From Heterotrichella gracilis (taxonomy: Eukaryota; Sar; Xanthophyceae; Tribonematales; Xanthonemataceae), in the NCBI GenBank assembly GCA_032358255.1, contig JAULBX010023630.1, positions 1-64,000 of the forward strand: 64,000 nt of DNA, read 5' to 3'. Shown here piece after piece: positions 41,189-52,636 of the stretch. A program made the position numbers and the translations under genes. Numbering within the stretch: position 1 is the stretch's first letter; each line of letters opens with the position of its first letter. The notes under the pieces were generated by a model. The model saw only the letters and a program-made list of their open reading frames with translations, was not told where the DNA came from and did not search any database.

Positions 41189-44100
41189 ATGAATTTCAAC
41201 GAGTCCACACAGCTTGCGCACTGGTTGTATACGCCTGACAAGCTGGTAAGGCCAATTTCATAGCGGCGTTGGGTTGTATGCGTCAGTGGAGGTGAAAAGC
41301 CTTGTGTATGTGACCCCTCGTAGCACGATCTCGACGTGCAAGTGTATAGCATACCTTCTGCTCAGCACCTGTTACATGCATTTTGCTATATGCATGCATA
41401 TGGAACCCAGTATGCAAGATGCCTGACTTGGGGACCCGCTCCTGCAGCAAGAAATCAGGCAAAAGAACCGACAGAGGAGCATAGACACCATTAAAAAGGT
41501 AGCGAATGAAAAAATCTCTTCCTTTTCTGCCTGCACCCCTTGCCGCTACTCACTTGCAATAAGCCCTTGGTCAAGCACCAACAGCCCCACAGCAATACCC
41601 TGGTCACCCTGGCGCCATACCCTATCACAGGTAACGCAAGAACAAGAGCAGTCTGCTGCCCAGCCACACACAAATGGCCAGGACCAGGCGGCTAACCCAG
41701 GTGAGCAATGCCCCACCCCCCCCTTCCCCCATCTCACACCAAGCCCCTTGCACGAAAACCCCACAGGTGATTCCTCTTCCCATACATCCTTTAGTGTTGG
41801 CGCTGATGGCCATAGCGTTCCCCTTGTTGGCGCCACTGCACCACACCACCCGCCACCCCACCAACGTCCACCCGCACCCCCATCCCCACCCTCCCAGCCC
41901 CCGCGCCCGCCCCCAAGCGCCCCAAGCCCCTGAAGCTCGAGGAGGAGGCTGAGCTGGCCAAGTTCTACCAGCTGAAGATCCAGGACATATGCCGCGAGTT
42001 CAAGTTCCCGCACAAGGTGCAGGGCACCGCCCTCACCTACTTCAAGCGATTCTACCTCAGCTGCAGCAGCCTGGACCACGACCCAAAGAACATCATGCTC
42101 ACGTGCATTTACCTGGCGTGCAAGGTGGATTTCTACGTTAGCCGGCTTTCTAAATTGAAAAAAGCTGTAAAGTTTTCAATTTTAAGATTTTAAGATTTAA
42201 TCTTGGATGGCGGTGGTGGCAAGGCTGAGGGTGCATTACACCGGCAGGGTGGGTAGGCGGGAACGATGCTTTGGACTTGGTCCACGATCGCTCTCAACTT
42301 GGGGTGCGTGGGTGTGGGTGCAGTGATGTGGATGGGTGGCTGTGGTCCTTTGGGCGGCGGGTGCATGGCCGTGAGCATACATCGCCATGCAATCGCATGC
42401 AGCCTGGTGATATGCTGTGCCCTCTTCCCCCTTAGCCAATAATCCACATATACACTCCCCCCATGCTACCCCCCCCACGCCCAATGGGTGCACAATGCAC
42501 CAACTAGAATAAATCAAACGTCGTGTGGTGCAATCATGCATGCACCTGCACCAACACGCACCCTCACCCTCCCCTCACCCTCACCCTCACTCCCCCACCC
42601 CTTGGCCCCCACCCAGGCTGAGGAGTCGTACATCTCTGCCGAAACCTTCTGCGGCGCCGTGCGTCAGGACGTGGGGGTGGTGCTGCGCAACGAGCTGGCG
42701 CTGCTTCAAGGCCTGGGCTTTGACCTGGTGGTGTACCACCCTTACCGGCCCGTGGAGGGGTTCCTGGAGGTGGGTGGGGGGTGGGGGAGGGGCCACGGCA
42801 CTGGTGGGGGCTTGGAGGGAGGGGGGTGATGCGGCAAGCGGGGTATGGCTTGCATGGTGTCATTGCATGACCCCTGTGTGACTGCATGTGCTCGTGGGAC
42901 TGAGCGATGTGGGTCTGGATGTGTGGATTTGGGCCATGTGATTTGCATGCATCCATGTGGGCCTTGACCCGTGCACATGGGTCTGTCCCAATGTGGGGCT
43001 GTTCCCTGGGTAATGTGGGGCTGGTCTACGTGGGTCGCCCCAACCTGTGTAAACCACCCTGTTGCCCGCCTACGCAGGAGTTGAAGGCATGCCAGCGGCA
43101 AGGGGGGGTGCTGGATGAAACCCTGCAGGGGATGGACGAAGAGGTGCGAGGCCCTCCCTCCTTCAACTTTTCCGGTGTCGTGCCATCTGCCATTGCACCA
43201 TCCTCAATTACAGCCCCGCCACCATCCTCAACGAGGGAGCACGTCCCAGCATGCATTGCATGACCTGGTCCGTGGTTGGTTCCATGCACTCTAGGATACA
43301 CTGGTTAGTAAGCAGCCTTGCATAGGCTGCGCCAAATGGAGTATAGTTTACTGCATGCAGCATGCTCCGCAGGCCTGCTTCAGGGTTTTTGACCACCCAA
43401 TGCCTGGCAAGCTTGCAATCCTCCTTTTGTTAATGCACCCCCCATCCCCCCACCCCACTCCCAGGCCTTGACCAAGGTGCGGCGGGGGGCGTATGCTGCC
43501 GCCGACACCCTCATGCGCACAGATGCAGCGCTGTGCTTCCCACCGGGGCAGCTGGCGCTGGCGGCGCTGCAGTCGGCACTAAAAAAGGTGGGCGGGGAAT
43601 CAAAATTTCAATTTGGTGTATGAGTGGGGGTGGGCAGGGAGGGAGGGGGAGTGTACATGCAGTGTGGAGGTGGTTGGGGAGATGTCTTGGAACGCATCAT
43701 GGCATGGTTTTAGGGACGCGTGCATTGTGCATGTGCATGTGACACCTGGCGTGTGCATGTGATGTGCGCATGGTGACTGTGACATTTATGATTGGCATGG
43801 AACACAGGTTGGCGCCCATGTGATGTGCCTTGGGCTCACGCATGTGACACCTGGCATGGGAATGTGATATATATACATGTTTGCCCTGTACCACCTGGCG
43901 TGCGCTTGTCACATGCGGCATGTGCGTGTCCTGTACCACTTGGAGTGGGCATGTGTTTAGGGTGTAGGGTTTAGGGCAATGGACATGTTTGGCATGGAAC
44001 ACGAAGTGTGTGCATGTGGCAGGCTGGCGCCCGTGCCACGTCGTTTTTGGAACACGTGGCGCGCAAGCAAGGGGGGGAGGCAGACAGCTGGCAGCAGGTC

Positions 44101-45138
44101 ATGGCCAAGCTGACGTTAGCATTGCGACAAATAGACGCGTACGGGGAGGAGGGCGCAAAGGGGGTGGACACGGCACAGGTGAATAATTGTGTGGGGAGGG
44201 ACAGGGTGCAAGGCTGTTCCAAGCGTACGGTGGGGAAGGATAAAAAAAGAAACGCAGCGTGTATGCGGTTCCACAACCTCTGATGGTGCTTGCAATGTAT
44301 GGCCATTGTTAAATTTAGTAGAATTATAAATTGTCTGCAGCATCCAAATTACCCTACACCCTCCGGCACCCTTATAAAACCCTAACACTGGCACCTGAAA
44401 ACCCTACACAGGTTGCCAAGATTGACCGCAAGCTCAAGCTGTGCCACAACCCCCTGCTCGACCCTGAGTCCGAGGTGTACCAGGGGGTTATGGCAAGGAA
44501 ACAGAGGGAGGAGGAGGAGCGGCGGGCGGCAAAGGTGGGTGGGAGGGGGTGGGCGGTGGGGATGGGATGCCGTGGGGATGTAGCACTTGTTGTGTACTGC
44601 AAGTTGGGTTTTGGGCGTTTGTGTGTGTTTGGAGGGTGGACAGGTTATAAGTGCTATGCATGCGTCAAGAGGGACCTTGCGGTTGATGTTTTGGGCAGTT
44701 CTGATTGGTGGATGCGTCCCACCTGGGGTCCCGCATGGTATTTTTCCTGTTTGAAGAGCCACCCTGTGAACACTGCGTGGGCAGGCGCAAGCTCACATGG
44801 TTACATGCGGGCTTCAGCACATTAACAACCTTTGATCCTCAGGACCATCAGGATCAAATAAAGTTCTCCAAGATCAGATAAAACTCACGTTTTTGGATTC
44901 CATCTCCGCGCAGGTTCAGGCCACGCGCGCCGCCTACGAGGCCACTGTTGCCCACCTACTGGGAGTGGGTGCGGGTGGGGCAGGGGGGAGTGGGCAGCCG
45001 ACACCAGGGGAGCACAGTGTGGTGCCAGGTGGCGGTGGGACAGGGGATGGGGGGATTCGTATGGAGGAGGGTGGTGGGAGTGAGGAGGAGGGCCACCCCG
45101 CCAAGCGGCTGAAGAGCCTAGGCAACGGGAGCGTGTAA
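41189..45138 (+). CDS. CCNH: Cyclin H, CDK-activating kinase / TFIIH subunit
   Basis: Regulatory partner of CDK7-type kinase (CDKD in plants); acts in CDK activation and in phosphorylating the RNA polymerase II tail. Ten exons: 41189-41245, 41448-41498, 41631-41700, 41898-42124, 42617-42769, 43078-43143, 43465-43587, 44023-44178, 44412-44534, 44914-45138 (416 aa; human 323). The start [19 protein letters not shown] matches the cyclin H opening. The first cyclin fold holds [27 protein letters not shown] and [17 protein letters not shown], all hallmark cyclin H. The second holds [20 protein letters not shown] and [15 protein letters not shown]. The C-tail is long, glycine-rich and ends [12 protein letters not shown]. 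The extra length is mainly an N-terminal QA-rich insert and this tail. The exon 8 acceptor edge has an echo at about 43793-43822. Confidence 0.95.
43735..43960. repeat. Imperfect minisatellite in cyclin H intron
   Basis: Repeated ACCTGGCGTGTGCATGTGA-like units with drift, partly derived from the exon 8 acceptor edge (GGCATGGAACAC and TTGGCGCCC segments recur at about 43793-43822 and 43991-44032). Confidence 0.65.
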
Positions 45139-46063
45139 CCGGTGGGGTATGATGTTTACAAGCTGTGGTGTGGCAGCTGACAGTTTCCAGCGCTCCTCCA
45201 GCTCAAACCTTGTGCAAGTGTGCCCACTTGGGATTCTGGGGATCCCCAGAATTCCTGCCCCACCCTGCCCAGAAGCTGCAGCCAACATACTCCGCGTATT
45301 GGCCACACAAATCAGTGCCGCATGTCAATCACTTGCGTGTGCCTTTGGGAGCCGCAGCCTGGCACCATGCTGCAACAACCAGCCGTTGCAGTGCAGCCCT
45401 TTTGTTGTTTTTTCAGCCTGTATGTGGTGCATTTCCTCTCAGCGTGCAATACTTTTACATGCATTTTCAATTCATTGTGCTGCAGCAGCCAATTCCAGTA
45501 TCAGGGTACTTCAATCTGTCACGAGTTGCCAACATGCTGTGCTGACCAGATTTTCAAGCCAGCGCCGGCAGCAATCTGTTGACCAATATGTTGTCATGAA
45601 ATACGTATTGGTACCACGGCACGTTGCTAAGTTGAGCTTGACTTTGCAAGGCAACGATTACCTATGCAACAACCTGGCAAATATTTTGTGCATTTTCAAG
45701 TAACTGTTAGGTTTACGTCACATGATCCTAAAGTTGATGGTTTAAAACCAATATTGGTTGACCATGAATTGTGGTTCAACCCCTCAGGATGGCATTTAAT
45801 GCCCATTGCAATTTGGCAATGGCATCTAGCTTAGTAGACCAAATGCAACGCGCAGCAGCCATACCACTGATGGCAGCCCAGCACATGTCACTCTCAGTCT
45901 GTGCATGCAAGGGGATCCCTTTGCAAGGGAATGATCCGATCATTCCCTTGCAAAGAGATTGGATTATGTCATCCAATGAATCAGATATCTGCTGCATAGC
46001 CCATAATTCCTTCCTTAGTGCCCCCCCGCCACTTTTCCCTTGACGGTTTTGAGGTCGCCCCCC
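45139..46063. other. Intergenic, convergent cyclin H / TPR-gene 3' ends
   Basis: 0.9 kb; no gene seen. Contains a 37-bp perfect palindrome about 110 bp downstream of the TPR gene's stop codon. Confidence 0.65.
45919..45955. terminator. 37-bp perfect palindrome between convergent genes
   Basis: Arms of 18 bp (CTTTGCAAGGGAATGATC and its exact reverse complement) around a single C. It would form a strong hairpin in RNA from either strand. Position between two converging 3' ends suggests a role in transcript ending or 3' processing. This is inference; such hairpins are not standard eukaryotic terminators. It could instead be a tiny inverted-repeat element. Confidence 0.5.
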
Positions 46064-49000
46064 TCAAAACACTGCCCCTGCCTTTCCTCTGTGCTCGAAC
46101 GCCGGCATGCATGGCCGCGGCACCGAGGGCAGCAGGTCGCTGTGCTCCCCTTGGCCCTGGCCCGCCCCCTCCTGCTGCTGCTCCCACAGGCGCAGGGAGG
46201 TGCGCAGCCGCTCCTGGGCAACACGCGCCTGGGGGGCAAGGGGGAGGTACACATGAAATGGGAGGGAGGTGGTGTGCATGTAGTGTGGGACATGGCAACC
46301 AACTCTGGAGTGCTGCCATAGTGGTTGAAAAGCGTGCATGACAAGCCCGCATAAACCAGCAACATGATGTTGGGTACGGTATGGGGTGCTGCCAAAGAGG
46401 TTGAAAAGTGTGCGGCTGTCATGCGCATGACAGGCTAGCATCGATTAGCAGCAAGTATGCATGCATACAGAGTGAAGCATCTGCATGATATTCCTAACAA
46501 TAAATTGGTTTCAGATTGATGACAGGTGGAGGCAACCGGGATGCACCGTCCACTCACCCCGCTGTTGCCTGGCTCCAGCTGCAGCGCTTCCCTCAGGTCC
46601 TCCGCTGCCTGCTGATACCGCTCAAGCTGCTCCAGTGCCAGCGCACGCTTGATCAGGCATGGGGGGCGCTGGGCGAGGGGTAGGGAGGGAAGGGACAGGG
46701 CGATGCTCAGGTCATCAACAGCCTGGAAGGAGGTGGGCACAGGAGTTAATACGGGGGGGGGAATGCACGCATGATCAAGATAGCCCATAAGCCCCGTGCG
46801 TGGGCAGTTTGGAAGGGTGGTGGTGTGGGGGGCAAAACAGGGTGTTGTGGGGATTGGAATAGGGTGATGTGTGGACTGGAACAGGGTGAAAGGGGCTGTT
46901 CCAGCGGGCGCAGAGTGCCTGACACAACCCAACGCATTGCACATTACCCTCCTAAACCCTGAACCCTTAATTCTGCACCCTAGAACCTCACCCGCTTGAA
47001 TGCCCCCAGCGCCGCATGGCTGTCAGATCTGTCACACAGCAGCTGCACACGCAGCTGCAAGCCAACCACATCACCACCACCCGCCACATTAGCGCCACCC
47101 GCCACGTCAGCGCCATCCATCAGCTGCAGCGCCCATGTGCACATCTGAATGGCGTCATCGTAGTTGCCCAGCCGCAGCTGGTCGGAGGCCTGGGCGTGGG
47201 CGTCCTGCAAGAGGGGGGCGTCTAGATCAGAACTTGGACATATACTAAAACGAGAGACCCATGGGGCCCCGATTGCTAGACTGCCTTACTCATGTCAGGG
47301 TGTTCAGGGTTTAGGGTTCTGTATCTGGAGCTGTCTTCTTGACAATGTCTGTTTCTTTTCCTGGGCTTTGAAACCTCATTCTCAACCACCGCCTGTGGTA
47401 GATAAGCAGACTTCACGTTTTGCATGTACTTTCTCCAATCCAAATAATTTGGCACATGCGCACCTCTAGTGTCAGCCCTGCAGGAGGCGCAACCCCCCCC
47501 TCCCCTGCATCTCCTCCCTCCTCCTGCTGCTGTTCCACCTCATGGGGTGCAGGCAGGATGAACAGTTGGCCATCACCCGCCTGCCGGTTGGCCTTGTGCT
47601 TGCGGATGGCTTTCCTGCAGGGTAAAAGGCTAGTATTTGAGCTGGAATTTAAGAAAGGCATGGGCCAAGGGTTTCAGCGCAGCATGTGTTTGCGCATCAA
47701 GGCTTTCCTGCAGTCAGACTGGGGTTCCGTTTAGGCTTACGGTTTGAAGGTATGGGTTGCAGACACAGCATGCAGCGTTGAGTGTCAGCGCTGGCTGCCA
47801 GGCTGCGGTGCTCAGGGTGCCAGGCAGATCGTTATCATGGGTGCTGCAAGCAACATGCATGCCCTAGGGATCATAATGATGGGTGCCACAATTAATGGGC
47901 ATGCATGCCTGAGGGAGCATGCACCACCAGCACTCAGCACTGACCATGCCATGCCATGCCCTACCCTATGAAGCAGTGTGGCACATATATGCTTCCCAAG
48001 CATACACGCTGGTGCATCAAACCCTACCGTAGGGTTGCCAAATCCACCGGCGGGCTAGGGTTTGCCTCTAGCGCCTTCAGATACTCCCGCTGCCCATGCA
48101 AGCGAGGCCACTCAGTATGCGGGTCGGTTTTCTGGATGGAAACCACCACAAGGGTTTTCTTTGGGCCTTCCTGCTCCCCTTGCTTTGCCTTGCCTGCTGG
48201 GGCACCTTTCCTGCCCTTCAATGGTGCAGGATACCCACCCACAGGTGGGCACAGGCCTCCAGATGTACCAGATGCACCAGATTTTGAGGCACATTGTGCG
48301 TGGTCATGCTCATGCTGGGGATGTTCTGCTTCTGTGGTTTCTGTTTCTGTCCCCGTCAGCCGTGGCGCATCCCCAGGATTGGAGTCATAGTCTCCTGGGA
48401 TCAGCTGCCATGTGCTCCCGCTGGGGATGATGTGGCTGTGCAGCACTGGGATGTGCAGGTGGTGCTTTCCCTGGGACTGCTGGGAGTGGATGGGCTCGAT
48501 GACGATGACATACAGGCTGGTGGCAGTGCACTGAACCTGAACATTGAGGATGAGAACAAGAATGAGAATGGAAACAATATAAATCCTTGCTTGTTTCACA
48601 GAAAAGGAAAATCAGGTGTAAATAAGGACGAATACCTGTTGCGGCCCTTACGAGCCCGCGCTGTGGCTAGCCACAGGCAACACAATGGGCAGCATATGCG
48701 CAGGGAAGCTGTGCAAAGCATGTGGGCCCATGTGGACAAGGTCACAAACTGAATCATGATCCCAGGGGTGGAAAGCAGGCCGAAAAGGGACCACAATGTA
48801 TTGCCACCTGTAGGTGCAGGTCTGCTGGGTTGGTGATGGGCATGAGCTGCAGTGGCAGGCGGAGCTCAATGAAGGCGCCGGCATCGTGCCATGAGTAGCG
48901 GTAGATGTTCTGGTCAAGGTTCCTGGGGATCCTGCAAAATGACGGGAACATTTTGCCTTCTTTTGTGAAACGATGAGGACGCATGGTTTGTTGGTGTGCC

Positions 49001-50571
49001 ATCGGGCCATGTAATATCACAGCACAACAAATTGTGACCCTTGTTAAGGGTTTAGGACAGCGCCACTCACTCTGGTACCAAGGGCCTTCTGTCCAGCAGC
49101 TGAGGCGCCCTGAAGTTCTCCTTGTACCACGTAAGCTCCCAAAACCCTACTATCAACTCCCGGCCTACATTTTGACTTACGAAACATGCAAGCTGATCCA
49201 TGGCGCGTGCGCTCTGGCCATGCAGTATCACAGCACAATCATGATGACCCTCGCTTAGGGTTTGGGGCAGCACCACTCACTCTGGTACCACGGGCCTCCT
49301 GTCCAGCAGCTGCGGCGCCCTGAAGTTCTCCTTGTACCACTTGAGCTTGCGCACCTCATGCACAGGGTTCACCCGGTACAGCTCGGCCTGGACAAGGTCA
49401 ACGGCCCCCTGGGTCATGTGGTTGCCCACGAAGTTGGTGGTGGGGCCCACCTGCGGCTTCTCGTAGCCTGGGGCAACCGGCTTCATCCTGCCGTCGGGCT
49501 GCTGGGTCACTGGGTCGTACCCGGTGTGGTAGTTGGCCTGCGTGATGAAACCAGGGTGCTCAGTCTTGACCCAGTAGGTTGCAAGCAACGTCTCAGATGA
49601 GTTGTTTGTGGGGGAAACCAGTCCATCAACCTTGTTGTGAGGTGCAGGTGCGTATGCGGAAAGGTGCACGGTGCCCAGTGACGTGGTGCCTAGGTGCACC
49701 CTTGGTGACCCTAAGCTTGCATCTGGGAAAGGTGCACCCTGCGTGGCCCCAAGCTTCACCGGCCAAGGCCAATTCCCACCTTTTGGTACGGACCCCCGTG
49801 GGCGTCTTTGGTCCAAATGGTTTTGTGATAGTGGCGGTCCCAGTCCTTTCTTCTCTCCTCCATGTCCTTGCTGTTCTGGGCAAGGTGCTGTCTCCATTCC
49901 ACTACAGAGAGCCCCTTGTCGTCTGGCTCTTGTGGGGGAGTGCTGTCCTTGTCATAGGGGACAACCTGGGCTTCAGACGCCTCCTCTACAGCCATATTGG
50001 CGAACTCTATCACAAAGTCTTCTGGGATGTATGTCCGTGTTTGGTGTATGTCACCTGCGTAGTCAAGTGGCACTAGTGTTGGTACACGTCAGGTTCCTGA
50101 TGCCAACACTCACACCGCCCAATGCTGCAAACTGGCGAATGATGCGACCTGAGGTTTTTTTTCCATGACATATAATGGTATGGTGTTGGTGGTTCTTATA
50201 CTCGTGTTCCTAGTCGCCTCAGAAAAGCACCCCCGCACCCTTCTCATGAGGCGACATGCACACATGCCAGTGCACGAATCGGGGTGCTAGACGTTTTCCC
50301 AGCACGGCAAACACAACATCAACGTACCTTACTCCAGTATCTGGTATATAGAGGTGTAAGGTGATTCGCCCACACCCACCCAGCCAAGCGCTGGTGTCCA
50401 CACCAGCGTACCGTCGGTTGCACGAGAGGCGGACTGCCTAGAAACCTTCTGGATCTTACGATGTGGGTGGTGGGAGGCGGTTCTCAACCAAAAGATATGA
50501 AAGGCGTTTGGGGTCAACTTAACTTCCCTCCTGGAGGTAAGTTGACGGTAAAGCGAGTGCGGCGTTTGCAT
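46064..50571 (-). CDS. Unassigned 652-aa protein with C-terminal TPR-like helices
   Basis: Family not recognised. Nine exons with consistent phase: 50571-50460, 50054-49780, 49591-49281, 48931-48808, 48470-48028, 47614-47464, 47204-46992, 46722-46558, 46228-46064. The N-terminus MQTPHSLYRQLTSRREVK is basic, possibly an organelle presequence. Residues about 130-300 are aromatic- and proline-rich (LLATYWVKTEHPGFITQANY, KLKWYKENFRAPQLLDRR, IPRNLDQNIYRYSWHDAGAF), as in some structural or axonemal proteins. The C-terminal third has TPR-like helix pairs (DQLRLGNYDDAIQMCTWALQ; IKRALALEQLERYQQAAEDL then REALQLEPGN). The first exon is the weakest part of the model: it was chosen because its ATG opens a basic N-terminus and a phase-1 GTAAGA donor fits. 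Only 224 bp separates it from the GST start. Confidence 0.72.
49064..49345 (-). repeat. Echo of donor edge of a TPR-gene exon
   Basis: The last about 70 bases of the exon 49591-49281 plus its GTGAGT donor recur at 49064-49137 with few changes. Both encode a WYKENFRAPQLLDRRP peptide and both end in the same donor in the same phase, so the second copy could in principle serve as an extra or alternative exon end. Confidence 0.85.
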
Positions 50572-50795
50572 GCATATAGTTCCGTGCCCTTGAAGCTCTA
50601 CAGAAGGTCCCCCCCTTATGAACCCTAGGCAAAACGCTTATGCGAGGCTTATGCAACCCTGCTCAGCAGGCTGCAGTCTACAAAATCCAATACGACGCAA
50701 ACCTTTGGCTTCCCGCCTCTCAGCTTACAACCGATATAAAGCTCCTTGTCTCTCAAAGGATCCCTTGCTCTTTCGCTTCTGCACCTGATTCTGTC
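50572..50795. promoter_or_regulatory. Short divergent promoter, TPR gene / GST
   Basis: Only 224 bp between start codons, so the two genes probably share a bidirectional promoter. A TGCATGCATATA sequence overlaps the left start codon region. Confidence 0.45.
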
Positions 50796-52636
50796 ATGCT
50801 GTCGCGTAGTACATTGCTGTCCAGAGCGATCAAGCCCTTCACAACCCAACAGCGCACTCGCCCCGCCTCCGTGCGGACGTTCGCGATGGTTCCCCAGCCC
50901 AGCAAACCTATCGTGTATTATGACTCTGGCACTTGCCCGTATGCCCAACGAGCATGGCTGACGCTGATTGAGAAGCAGCTGCCATTCGAGCAGGTGTTGG
51001 TGTCACTCAAGGAGAAACCCAAGGACTTTGTAGACCTCTACCACAGCATCCACCCAGATCCTGAGTCGGCCGCCAAGGTCCCTATCTTGATAGGTATGCT
51101 AGGGACATTGGGTTGATTGAGTCCACATGTATATTCTCCACCACACATGCCAGGCTGCTGCACCAAGTCCAAATCACACATGGCTGGTCAAGTGCCACTG
51201 TGAAGTGCTATCACGCCATCGCCTACGCTTGATTCTGAGTCGAAGTAACCCTTGAAATCCACTGTGTTCGCCTGCACCGACACGCTGTTTGCACCAATCA
51301 TCGGTCGCGCCATACGCATGCATACTGGTTGGTGACAGCCTTGCTTCGGCACCCGCAGATGGCGACACCAAGCTCATCGAGTCTGCAGTGGTGGTGGAGT
51401 ACCTGGAGCACAAGTACGCTGAGAGTGGCACACAGCTGCTGCCCACAGACCCAGAGCAGAGAGCAAAGGTGTGGACCCACCCTGCACCAAACCCTGCATA
51501 AACCCTAGCCTGGCGGGAGGCTGTATGTTTTGCTGTCACCGGCTATGGCCACAGCCGTGAGTTATATGACATGTACTGTAATGCTCGCCAATGGCCTGCT
51601 CAGTTCAGCCAAACCCTTGTGGAGGGTCTCCATTGTCCAGGCTACACTTGTGCTAGGGGTTGTATACACCTCGCCAAGCGAGTCAGCAATAGGTGCCTTG
51701 AGTGTGAACCAAATTGTTTGCGGGCTACTCCACGCCCAACTGCCACATGGCGCCCCACCCACATACACTTCAAAAGCCCTTTTGAATACCACATCGTGAC
51801 ATTTCCCATTTCCCATTTCCCATTCCTCAGGTTCGCCTGTTCCTTGAGCTGTTCAACGAGCGATTTGCCCCCGTGGTGATGCGCATCATCCGCGCAGACA
51901 CCCGGCAGGCTGTGGAGGAAGCCAAGCAGGCACTGGCAGCAGGGCTCAAGGTGGGGGCCACTGTGCATTCAAAACCCTGCCATGGGGTAATGAGCACTGC
52001 AGGTGTTGTAGGTATACCAAGGCGCAGTGCGCTGGAAGTACACACACACACGGTGCTGTGGGGGTGCACCACGTGGTCATCAAATGATGTAAACGGTGCC
52101 AAGACCGAACTGCTTGGCACTGCATGTGCAAGACTGACTGCGATCTGCATTGTTGGAATGCATGAATGCATGTAACAAAGCAACTGTCATGCGAATTGCC
52201 GTATCCCAAGCTCTGGTGACCCATAGGGTTTGACTGTGTGCATTGAAATGTGTGCATTGTGGCATAACCACAGCAGGACCCACTCAACACGCATACCACC
52301 CTCCTCACCATGCCACCAACACATTCCAATACCCCGCCGTAGGTCCTCGACACCTACCTGCGCCAGCACGGCACCGAGGAGGGCGGCAGCTACCTGCTGG
52401 GTGGCGCCTACACAACCGCCGAGCTCATTGCCTCGCCCATCTTCCACCGCTCGCTGCAGACCCTGCCCCACTACCGGGGCGTGGACCTGCATGCAATCAT
52501 TGAGGAGGGAAAGCTGGATAGGCTGGGCAGGTGGCTTGAGGCGGCGATGGCGAGGCCATCTCTGGTGGAGACCAGCCCTGCTGGGGAGGAAGTGATCGCG
52601 GGGTACGCCAAGTTCATGGCGCCACTCAAGGACTAA
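50796..52636 (+). CDS. Glutathione S-transferase, cysteine type (lambda/omega/DHAR-like), organelle-targeted
   Basis: Glutathione-dependent thiol transferase or dehydroascorbate reductase type. Four exons: 50796-51093, 51359-51468, 51831-51950, 52343-52636 (273 aa). The first about 30 residues (MLSRSTLLSRAIKPFTTQQR and on) are basic and serine-rich, a targeting peptide; a second ATG at residue 31 could give a cytosolic form. The thioredoxin-like domain has YYDSGTCPYAQRAW with C47 at the catalytic place, the cis-proline KVPILIDGD and the glutathione-binding ES in KLIESAVVVEYLEHKYAE. An all-helical GST C-domain follows and ends FMAPLKD. CPYAQR argues for lambda or omega rather than serine/tyrosine GSTs; exact class unresolved. 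A TGTAA motif about 90 bp past the stop could be the poly(A) signal used in green algae. Confidence 0.92.
52095..52176 (+). mobile_element. SINE-like element, old copy, in GST intron
   Basis: Shares GCATGTGCAAGACTGACTGC and GGAATGCATG segments in order with the copies at 672-802 and 54253-54364, roughly 80 percent identical by eye. The AACT tail is reduced to a short GTAAC stub. No clear target-site duplication was seen. Older than the other two. Confidence 0.6.
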
